Of a DNA stretch of 64,000 nt, positions 24,487 through 35,000 are shown in pieces. Positions within the stretch are counted from its first letter, which is position 1. Every line of letters starts with the position of its first letter. The notes under the pieces were generated by a model. The model saw nothing but the letters and a program-made list of their open reading frames with translations, was not told the origin of the DNA and ran no database searches. Made by a program: the position numbers and the translations under genes. The stretch is from Trachythela sp. YZ-2020 (Eukaryota > Cnidaria > Anthozoa > Malacalcyonacea > Clavulariidae): contig JADLSH010000279.1 of assembly GCA_016169945.1 (NCBI GenBank), forward strand, positions 806,001-870,000. The letters are read 5' to 3'.

Positions 24487-25857
24487 CAGATTGTAGAAGT
24501 AGTAGAACAATTTATTGACTTCCCCTTACAACAGGGTGACCGCTGTAGTATTAGTACTTCGGCCCCAAACAGTCACTACTTTAGTCAAGCTGACTCAAGC
24601 AAAGACTATGTTGACCGTCTCTAGATCTCCACTCTCGATCCTGTCTGACCACATTCCAAATGTTTAGCCTATTTATAAACATTTAAGGTTCGTTGATTCC
24701 AAGTATTGCACCCCACTGTTGTACTTAGAATTTACGCAATATTACTTTCAATCGTAATATTAGCATATAAGTGGCTATTTAAACCCTGATATTTGTATTT
24801 TTGTGCAGCTTATATTAGATACAGTAAATTTATGATTTACGTCTCTCTATTACAGTATATTTACTTCTCTCTGTTATGATTTACTTTTCTCTGTGAAATA
24901 AGCACTGCTATTGTGCAACTAACGTTAACCTGAATGTCAGGTTATTGTACAACCAGCGTATATCGAGTTCAAAGAATGTGCACCCCGCGGATTTACTTAG
25001 AATTTCGCAACATAACTTTTCTCTGTGAAATAAGCACGTACTGCTATTGTGCAACTAACCTGAATGTAACCAATTCGCAATATAACCTGCACTAAAGCCT
25101 CTGTGCTTAAAACCTCAGAATGGATTTCTTGGAACTGTTAATAGCTGGCTTCCCTGAAGTTCAATACTTGGAACTCGACATAATTATCTAATTATCTTAT
25201 ACATCATTAGCATATAATTTACTTTCTCATCTCACATCTATGATTTTTATCCTATGGCTATACGCTTCTAGCTTGCTTATTTCAAATCTATAACACAGAA
25301 CTTCAAATCAAAAAATATAAAGTGTACAAAAATTCAAATATTCGGGTTTAAACTGCAATTCTATTTACAACTGAAAGTGTTACTGCGGACCAATGGCCAT
25401 GCATTCCAAGTAAAACCGCAGAAGGAATTTCTAATATATTTTCTTGGAACTTGACAAGCATTTGACTTTTATCTGTTAACTTGCTTTATTCTTTACATCT
25501 TTAATACTATATAACAGACAATTAAATCATAAACTTTTACCGCATGTATCCAATATATCCAGTACAAAATTTGAAATCTTAGGTTTTAACGACGACTTAT
25601 ATGTTTATATTTACAACTGAATGTGATATTGCGGAAATTCTTAGTAAAACAGCGGGGTGCAATACTTGGAAATGAGCGAACCTTATATATGGCTAAATTT
25701 CAGAATGCGCTCAGACAAGATCGAGAGTAGAGAGGGTCAACATATTCTTTGCTTGACTAAAGTAGTGTCTGTTTGGGCCGAAGTACTTGGCTATTGCTAT
25801 ATAGCTGCCATCCTGCTGTAAGGGAACTCAATAGATTGTAAATTGTTATGCAATCTG
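24487..25857. promoter_or_regulatory. Palindromic divergent promoter spacer D/E
   Basis: The counterpart of the B/C spacer, between the start codons of D (-) and E (+). The conserved block recurs at about 24541-24590 (TAGTACTTCGGCCCCAAACA) and reverse-complemented at 25752-25808 (TGTTTGGGCCGAAGTACTTG), each about 50-105 bp before its ATG. The centre has extra duplicated pieces near 24900-25100 relative to B/C. No coding exon is seen. Confidence 0.55.
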
Positions 25858-28800
25858 ATGGCTGCTTCTTTAACCAACTCACGCTCGGCTGATGAAATTC
25901 GAAATCTTCTCCTTTGTGGTGTTTGTAATAAAACCATCAACGAGCCGAAGATTTTGTCTTGCTCTCATTCATTCTGCAAAGCCTGTGTTGAGAACTTGAC
26001 GACACAAGACAAAGGAAATGTTGACGGCGGAGGCAAGAAGTTGGACTGCCCGACTTGCAGATCCACAACTACATTGAAGCCTGACGAAAGCGTCGCTGCG
26101 TTGCCAGATAATAAATTTATCCTTAAGCTGCTAACTGCCGTTGGTCCAAATCGAAAGCAAGAGGCTTCCGTTTGCTCTAAATGCCACAAAGAGCCTTCGA
26201 TTACGATATGTATGGAATGTGGAATGCTTTTGGGTCATGAATGCCATATGTGGCACGAGAGTTGGCCGTCGATGCAACCCCATTCAATGATATCCCTAAG
26301 TGAAATAATAAATCGTGACGAGCAACAGAAAATCGGAGCGGACACGTTAAGCTGTACTCGCCATAAAGACGCCATCCCAAAATTTTATTGCGAAACATGT
26401 AAGGAACTGATTTGCATAAAATGTGTGGCGTCCGTTCACACGAAACCTGACCATACGTGTATCGCGATTCATGAAATCTATCGAAAACAACAGGACGCTG
26501 TGAAGTCAAAATGCGCGACCATTAACGCAATGTTAGTAGAAGGAAATAAGGTAGGCAGTTCTATCTAGCGCTAACTTATGGGGGTGGATTGGTGGTATAC
26601 GTCAAATGATCCTAGATAGACACCGTTATATAGGTGGGTTTCACTTAGCACTATCGTGCAGCGGATGGTATATTATAGTCAACCAATAGTTAACAGAAAA
26701 TAAAGGTCTATTATTTCAATTATATGTAGTAGTCTTGTATTTGATGGCAAATAAATAAGAGACAGATTTACTTGAATATTCTTGCTCTTACAAGTCTCAC
26801 AATTCTTAAGTTGACCACAATCTGCCTACTTATACCCAGCAATAAAATGGGGTCCAAATCACTCACTGATCTTTTTACTCACAAAAATGAGGTAACATAC
26901 TTCGCGACATATCAAGTTCTCTCTCCTTACCACAACCTCGTACAAATAACATGAAAAGTTCCTGTATGACGAGGCATTCGTACTTGTTCATAATCTTGTA
27001 CAATTGTTCACGCCCCTTGTGGAAAACAGCTAGAGTTGACTGATGTTCAATGTATTTATAGCCAGTTCTTGACCGGCCTCGTTCTTTACAAAATCACTCT
27101 TATTAATTGTCCTTTTCATGCATCAAAATTGTCCTTGATAAGTATAATGGTATTTATCAAAGAAGCCTCTCTCAAACCAGGATGAGAGTTGATGAGCGTC
27201 AATGAGAGTTGCAATTCTCGCTCGCGTTTGATCGCCAACTCTCGTCAATTCTCATGCATCTCATCAACTCTCGTCGACTTTGAGCTGGTTCAAATTTTTT
27301 TTGACCGGTACGAGTGGTAATATCCAGTCAACTCTCAGGCAACTCTTGTTCTCGTTTGACCTGTGCATGAGAGTTGATGAAACTCTCATGCAAACTCTCG
27401 CTTGCCAACTCTCATCCTCGTATACTCAAATTTGCACAATTTCGATTTCGCACGAGTCGCATGAAACTGGACGAATTCGAGCACAGCTAACCCGCGTACG
27501 AATTTCCGTGTGAACAAACAAATGGAAGCGAACAAATTCGTGTACTGTTCTAAATTCGTCCGGTATCGTGTGTCTTATTTACAAATGTTAAAGATATTAT
27601 ACTAATTATTAGTTGAATTAGTTTTGCTTTTCTTCACTTTTCAGGCTTTGGAAACTGTCAATAACAGCAAGGCGACGTACGAGAAAACCGCGAAAGATAC
27701 CAAAGTGAAACACACCGCTCAGAAAGATGATATGATGAAAATTGTTGCAGATGGCATAAACAAGATTTTGGAGGACAAAATTCAAGAGGTCGATAAACTC
27801 TACGATCCCGCTTGCCAAAAGCTTTCCGTTCAGGGTGAAATGATATCAAATTACCTGCAAAAAGTTGAAAAATCACTTCAACGTACAAAAGATGTTTTGG
27901 AAAATTCGAAGCTTGAAGAATTGTTGTCAGAGCAGAAAGCTATCGATGATGATATTCGAATGTTGCAAAATGAAAGACCACAAAATTTAACATCATTCCA
28001 GGTTCAACTTGCTGTTGCTGATAAACAGTCCTGTATTGAAAAGCTTCGTTTTTATACCATGATCAAGGGATTGGCAGCAAATTGTAAGTAAACCTGTTTG
28101 CGGTTTGGTTTTTGTGGTAAGGATGGCGTTCTCTTCGTGTTTATTGCAAAAAGACAGCCAGAAATTTGTTTAGTTTAGTCAATGATTTGCCATCAGTGTT
28201 TGTCATCAAATAATTTATCATTTCCCCCCGGCCTGAAATAAACACACGCAAATACAATTTACTACATGCTTACCTTACTATTCTATTTAGTGGTATTAAA
28301 ATTCATTTGCAGACTTTAGATGCTCGAAATAGAAACTCAGCCGCGTGATAAAGTTTGTTGAATGGACCACTTATCGACACAAAATACGAATACTATAATG
28401 GTTATATTGGTTGTAGTAAAACATGCCCAAGTCGGTTTTGTCTGGTGTATTTGGCATTAATAATTCACGATAAAACACAAACTATAAAGCAAATCATGAC
28501 CGCGAAAAGCTTGTACATATGATACAAAATCCTGCCGATTTACATAAACGTTAAGTTCGTGTTATGTAAATTATTTGGAAACCATCATATTACTTATTAA
28601 TAATACACAAGATAATATTTAAAACTACTATTCTTCGAAAATATATTTGATATTTTTGCTATAGATGCTATGCCAGACACAGTAATCCTGAAAAATGAAG
28701 AGAAGCTCTTTGATCAATTGTTAAGTTTCCTTGAAGAAAGAAAATCGCCGTTGAGGCTTTGTTACAGAGCATCACTACATGGTTGGCAGAGCCAGCAGTT

Positions 28801-29727
28801 TCACCAATTGTGTGATGATAAAGCAGGAACAGTAGTCTTGGTCAAGGTTGGAAACTGGATTTTTGGTGGATACACTGATCAAACTTGGCAAGGTAAGAAT
28901 TCGGCTATATTTCACCATTTTATCTCCTTGATATTTATAGTTTGTGCTCTTTTCACTTTCGTGCATGGAATATTTTTATCTAACAAATATTCGAGTAATG
29001 ACTGAATACATACGATATCCAAAACAATACTGAATTGCACGCCATCAAATACTTGCTATAAAGTAACCTCTATATAGTGCGCGAAATAAGAGAGAGAATT
29101 TCATGTACGAAGTGTGCATGATGACTGATGTGCCAAATCAAAGATGAGAAATATGAGAAACATGAAACCCTGGGAAAACTCAGTCGTGCATTTCTGTTGT
29201 TGTTTACTGTGCTGCTGTAGTGATGAAATATGTAGAAAGTCTTGGCTGGTTTTGCTGCCTGTCAGTATGATATTTGTTCTGTCCTTGTTTCCATGGCTCT
29301 TCAGGCCACGATCAAGTTAAGATTTATAAACGTTACTTTGGTAGGATGTTTATCACGTAACAAGAGCAGGTTGTTGTTAATTTGTTCCTTTTTTCTTCTA
29401 GTCCCAGGTTCAGGTCAGTTTAAAAGCTCCAACGTATCATTTATATTTTCATTACGAAACCCAAACAACATGCAACCATTTAAATGCCCAGTCATTAACG
29501 GTAAAAATGAAAACGCGATCTACTGTCATCCTTCTTTTGGAGCAAGATTTGGTGGAGGTTGTGATCTGCTCATCTCCCAAAATGCCAACAGCAACCAAAA
29601 CTCATTTAGCAACCTTGGTCACACATACCAACCACCACCAGGATATCAATATAACACCCCACAAACCCAGTCGTTGTTTGCTGGTAGCCACAACTTCCAA
29701 CCCACAGAAGTCGAAGTATTTTACTGA
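25858..29727 (+). CDS. Gene E: RING / B-box 1 / B-box 2 / coiled-coil / TLDc protein, mosaic copy with altered B-box 1
   Basis: Four exons: 25858..26550, 27645..28083, 28665..28892, 29402..29727 (561 residues), phases 0, 1, 1. The RING is intact. In B-box 1 the ligand Cys126 is Gly ('CGMLLGHECHMWHE' against 'CEMLFCHEC' in C), so zinc binding there is probably impaired. B-box 2 is intact. Exon 4 has two in-frame acceptors, TTCTTCTAG ending at 29401 and CCCAG ending at 29407; the first is used here, the second would remove two residues. Exon 1 and 2 match gene C, but exon 3 begins like B/D ('KLFDQLLSFLEER', 'WQSQQFHQLCDDK') and its following intron is like A/C, indicating gene conversion. An upstream ATG at 25848, out of frame, opens a 14-codon frame overlapping the start. 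Confidence 0.88.
26633..26840. mobile_element. MITE copy ('GGTGG..TTCA' family), gene E intron 1
   Basis: Left end GGTGGGTTTCACTTAGCACT with the family interior (TAGTAGTCTTGTATTTGATG) and a degraded right end 'AAGTTGACCACAATCTGC'. It is 80 bp after the exon 1 donor, as in genes C and D, so it likely entered before the array was duplicated. Confidence 0.65.
27175..27425. repeat. Interspersed repeat built of 'GAGAGTTGATGAGA' units
   Basis: Multiple direct and inverted copies of 'AACTCTCATCAACTC'-type units. An opposite-strand homologue lies at 56057-56310 and a partial one at about 51695-51810. They share 'GGTAATATCCAGTCAACTCT'. Probably a non-autonomous element; the family is unknown. Confidence 0.6.
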
Positions 29728-32056
29728 ACACAACATTCTGTAAAAACCATCAACCCAAATTTTTAAAAATACTCGCAAAAATCACTGTGTTGGGTCAATA
29801 ACAAGTTTTACTATTGAGATATAGATAGTATATGAATTTAAGGATTTAATCGACCCTAACATAAATTTGTTAGTTTTTTTATACTTGTATACGTAAAGTA
29901 TAGAACATATACCGCAGCAGATAACACGAAGCTTTTCAGAACACTGATTTTATTGGCTCCATTTAACAATTGCTTTTGTGTTCAGAACAATGACATTGCT
30001 TCGTTCTTGAGAAATCCTCCGTCCAATTGGAGGAGGTCTTCTAAAGAGCTGCGTACTCTGCCGCATACGGGCTATATTGGAATTATTATATTGTCAGTAG
30101 TCATTTACATAAAGAACGATTAACTATAAATATATTAGAAATAATAAGGAATGATTTGAGGTAAATATTAGTAACAAGGGAGCATTCAGAATCCACAATG
30201 GACATAGGCCATCAATTTGAAATTTCATAAGACCTTATACAGTGGACCCCATACACGTAGTGTCTATATATTATATACACGAAAATATTATATATGCGAA
30301 AACCTTTGCTGTTCTTTGCTCTTTTAATTATAAAAAGATTGTAAATTCAGATTACGTTCACACGAGACCGGACAAGTTCGGAACCGGCGCACGCAAATTC
30401 GTGACGTTCCATTTGTTCACAGCGAAATTCGTACGGTTTAATAGTTGTGCTCGAATTTAATCGTACGAATTTGAGCCTCATTATTCACTCTTTTGTCAAA
30501 TCATTCTGCCTTGAACATTATGTTATCACGCTCGGCTCTTTCGTTCTCGGCTCTTTCTCGCTAGTGCAAAACCGAAATAGCTCCCATATAGATTGATGCA
30601 AATTGGTTGTAGGGTTAGGTTTTTAAGGGTTAGGTTTAGGGTGAGGTTTTGGATTAGGAAAGGTTTAACCGTAAGAGAATTTCTTAGACTATGCTCATCA
30701 TTCATTCACTAAACAAACCAACAAGGTAAGGGCCTTCTTCAAAACCATATATGTTGAAGACCTGTTTAGCCTACGTAGATCAGTGAGCGGCCTCGTTGGA
30801 GCGGGCACGGGGGAGGGGACAGAGGGTCGGAATTACTGCCAATTACTTGTGACTAAACACCCAAATAAAGGTTAAAATTGACCAATAAAAATGCACCTGA
30901 AATATGAGGGAAAACAACTGGGAAAACGCGGGAGAAGTGTATTTGCTTGTGGGTAAGTCTTCCCCCCTCCCCTTTGTTGCAATCGGGGCCTTTGAAGTAT
31001 TTTGTCGAATGTATTTACAGTGTTTCCACTTTGAAAGGAAATTTTGACAAAATGATTGAAAATTTAAGGAAATGACATTTTGAAGGAAATTCCAGAAAAT
31101 TCGAAGGAAAATGTAGAATATTCGAAATATTGACATATAAGCACAACTCTCGCCATAAAAGTGTATATATATATATATATAACAACACAGTCACGCAATC
31201 TGTTCCATTATATGATTTATATCCTGATTATATTTTTCTCACGCACGCTGTGAAGATCACACGTGCACAGTTAATGTGAGATTGTTAGAATGCTACATGA
31301 ATCATATTGTACGTTGAAGCCGCGGATTTTCAGATTAGTACTTACTGTAGCAGGCTCAGTTGAACGAACTCGTGTCCACTGCTCGTGTCATCGTGTGGTA
31401 CCAGAGTGTGTAATAAACACTACAATCACTGTAAGTCATGGTATGTTAATTTGTGCGATGCATCGCACAACCGCACATGACAACCACACTACAATTACTG
31501 TAAGTCATGGTATGCTAATTTGTGCGATGCATCGCACAACCGCACATGACAGCCACACTACAATCACTGTAAGTCATAGTATGCTAATTTGTGCGATGCA
31601 TATCGCACAACCACACATGACAACCACACTACAATCACTGTTAAGTCATGGTATGTTAATTTGTGCGATGCATCGCACAACCGCACATGACAACCACACT
31701 ACAATCACTGTAAGTCATGGCATGTTAATTTGTGCGATACATCGCACAACCGCAAATGACAACCACACTACAATCACTGTTAAGTCATGGTATATATGCT
31801 AATTTGTGCGATGCATCGCACAACCGCACATGAAAACCACACTACATCACTGTAAGTCATGGTATATTAATTTGTGCGATGCATCGTACAATGGTGTTTT
31901 TATTTCACCAAACTTTTTGAAGGAAATTTCAATACTTTTTGAAGGAAATTTCGATCAAATTTAGAGTACTAAAAATGGAAATATTCATTTTGGAAAGTGG
32001 AAAACCTGAATGTATCTTGGGTTTGCTGTGCCCGTGCGAAGGTGCTAAAATTCAAA
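29728..32056. other. Spacer between gene E and EXOSC7
   Basis: To about 30600 this matches the 3' flanks of genes A and C, and the match ends there, marking the edge of the duplicated array. Beyond it are a degenerate TTAGGG-like stretch (about 30609-30650), a (TA)n run (31163-31181), a 69-bp satellite (31418-31892) and 'GAAGGAAATTTC' repeats. No gene is recognised. Confidence 0.65.
31418..31892 (+). repeat. 69-bp satellite, seven units, each with an 18-bp palindrome
   Basis: Seven head-to-tail units; the motif GTGCGAT starts at 31453, 31522, 31591, 31663, 31732, 31806 and 31874 (spacing 68-74 bp). Each unit carries the near-perfect palindrome TGTGCGATGCATCGCACA followed by ACCGCACATGACAACCACAC. 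Some units are altered within the palindrome (TATCGCAC in unit 3, GATACATCGCAC in unit 5). The 69-bp length, a multiple of three, makes an open frame through the array, which is not considered a gene. Confidence 0.92.
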
Positions 32057-35000
32057 ATGGCCAGTGTTGTCTTGTCAAAAGATGAAAAAGTATTCATAAA
32101 GAATGGCGTGTTTGACGATTTTCGCTTGGACGGCAGAGCAAGGAGAGATTACAGATATTTTGAAATAGAGACGGGGATTGTGTCTAATACGAATGGTTCA
32201 GCAAGGCTGAGACTAGTATGTTGTAATTTTAACATTTCTGAGAATGTATTTCTTTTATTATTGAAAATATTTTGTACCAAGTGTTAAAGTAATCTATTGT
32301 GTAGGGTGTTGTGCATCTGTTCTAAAGTTCTAAATCCTTTATTAAACCTTCAGGGATGCTTGTGTATTTTAGGCATTATGGGGGTTTATTAGAGTCTTAG
32401 AGAGGCTGAGAGGGCACTGGGGGGAGGGGCTTAATGGAGAGGGGGTCTTGAAAGTTTTATGCTTTCAGGTGTAGTATATGATTTGATAAATCCAATTAGC
32501 ACACATGTGTGTCTTTGGTGTTAAGTGGTCAACTCAAAAAGGAAGGACGATCATCACAGATACGTAATTGGTCACCGTAGGTATTGACCTTGTGTTTGGT
32601 GGCAAATGCATGCAATGGAAACATTTAGCAATTAGCTTCATTTACTTAAAAAGTGTGAAAAGCACAATGGTCAATGCATTTAAATGAGACAGCCATGCAG
32701 GGTTCGAATTAGCAGGTCACAATTTGTGATGGCATTTTTCACTACTTGTGAATTGAGATTTTTAGTATGATGTATTTGCTTTCAATTTCTGAGGTCCAAT
32801 GTTTTTTTCTAAAAGGAAGACATGCAAAACAACGGAAAATAGCAGAAACCGCTTTGACATATTGACAAAATTTGCAACGAAATGACCACCATTTTGTTTT
32901 CGCAAATTGAAATTTCCTGTATATTTCCATGAAATTTCCTGTATATTTCCATGAGTTTTCTTGATTTCTCATTGTTGATTATTTGTAGTCCAAGACAGAT
33001 ATTTTGGTTGGTGTGAAAGCTGAAATTGGAGAGCCTACATTTGGTCGTCCTGATTGTGGAAGAATTGAATTTGTTGTGAACTGGTAATTAAATATTCCTA
33101 AATGTGGTAAACTCGAGAACTTATTAATTTTTTGTATGAGAAAATTGTACAAATTTTCAAGCTGGTCCGTCGTTTGTAGAGGTTTGACTGTATAAATTTA
33201 ATATGTCTTCATTTCGACTTAAACCCATTAGCAATGTACCCAGATGCACCCTACTTTAGTATTTACTGACTGCCTAATGCCAGACAATTTTACTTGTCAT
33301 TGGTAGGGTACTGTCAGTTAATGGGTTAACAAAACTATCTGCCAGTGTCTCTTGTTAACCCATTAGCTTGCAATGCTCCAGATGTGCCCTACTTTGGTAT
33401 TTTACTCCAGATGTCTAACACCAGACGATTTTACTCATCAGTGCCAGTTAATGGGTTAAATTTATGTCTTCTTAAATTTCAGCAATTCAGTTCCTTTGAG
33501 AGGCATATGTAATCTGATTATCCAGTGTTATTAAACTAGGCTTTTAGGACAACACTCAATTTACTTTTAGTTCTGCCCATGCTTCGCCAAAATTTGAAGG
33601 TCGAGGTGGTGAGGAATTGTCTTCAGAACTGAGCCGGATTTTAGACAGAGCTTGCAGTAATAAATCTGCTGTAGATCTCAAGTCATTATCAATTACTTCA
33701 GGACAACAGTGTTGGGTTTTATATGTTGATGCATTGGTAAGAGACATGATTGTTTATGGTACATGATAGTACTTTATTCAGATACTTAATACATGGAGGC
33801 TGACTTACAATTTGGTAAATTTATTGATTAGATTCCAATATTTCCCTTAAATCTCTGAAAGGTTCCCTTAAAGGTTTTTCAGCCATGAAATCCTTAAGCT
33901 GCAATGAGCCCACTTTGTCAAGTTAACCCCTTAAGCTGCAATGAGCCCACTTTGTCATTTTAATCTGTCTAATGCCAGATGATATTACTTGTCAAGGGGA
34001 AAGTGTTGGGCGTTAATGGACTAACCAGACTTTCTGCCCATGTTTCTTGTTTTTGCGCCATTAAGTCGTAATGCGCCCACTTTGTCATTTTAATCTGTCT
34101 AATGTCAGATGATTTTACTTGTCAAGGGTAAATTGAAGTGCTGGGCATTAATGGGTTAAGCAAGTGAAATCTCTTCCACCACCCATAAAGGCCATAGTGG
34201 ATCTTTCTCCATGGTCAAAACCATGGAAAATAGCTTTCAATCACACTTTAGACTAATTTTGAGTACAGAGATTTTTTATTTTGCAGGTGTTAGAATGTGG
34301 TGGTAACCTGTACGATGCTTTATCAATAGCTGTCAAAGCTGCACTACATGACACAAGGTAATAGATTGAAATGATTTAAATGTGAATGGGTCGAGTTACT
34401 TAAGTTAGCTAGTGAGGTTTCTTGCTTACCTTGCTGAGGAGAAACTTGGGTGTTAGGTGACCCCTATAGAGCTGCCTGCGTAGGAGGGTGTGTTAATTGG
34501 TTAGAAGTGACCTGGTCAGATACAGATGGTCTGGTTAACCCAGAAATATGCAAGAGTCTTCTATTGACAAGTAAAATCGTTTGGCATTGAACAGAGTAAC
34601 ATATTTAAAGGGTACATTTTGGCACTTAATATTCTACTATATTCCATCTCTCAGAATCCCTAACGTGACAGTCAGTATGGAAGAAGGAGAGGTTGAACTT
34701 GAGATTTCAGATGATCCGTTTGACTGCAGTCGACTTGATATCAAGAATATACCATTAATTGTCACTTTAAATAAGGTAGGATATATAGAAAGATGATAGA
34801 TAGTTTTAGATACTAGATAGTTTTAATGAACTTAACCTTGCAGCCTTAAAAATCGGCTGAATTATGTTACTTAAGTTTTACAATGTGATTTACAGATAGA
34901 CATGAATGGAATGCATTAATGATTTATGACACTTGGATTATTTTACAAAAATTCAATAGGGCAACAAATAGGTCTAGCTCAGTAAGCGTTATCAACAGTG

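Noticed and set aside
30609..30650. Telomere-like TTAGGG stretch (also 2510-2560 and 14249-14280)
   Set aside because: Short and degenerate, interstitial, and flanked by normal sequence, so no chromosome end is implied.
31290..31802. 170-codon open frame with repeated HRTTAHDNHTTITVSHG
   Set aside because: It exists because the satellite unit is 69 bp, a multiple of three; indels in later units break it and no known domain is present.
31418..31892. CRISPR-like array
   Set aside because: Units are head-to-tail satellites without unique spacers, in an intron-bearing eukaryotic genome.
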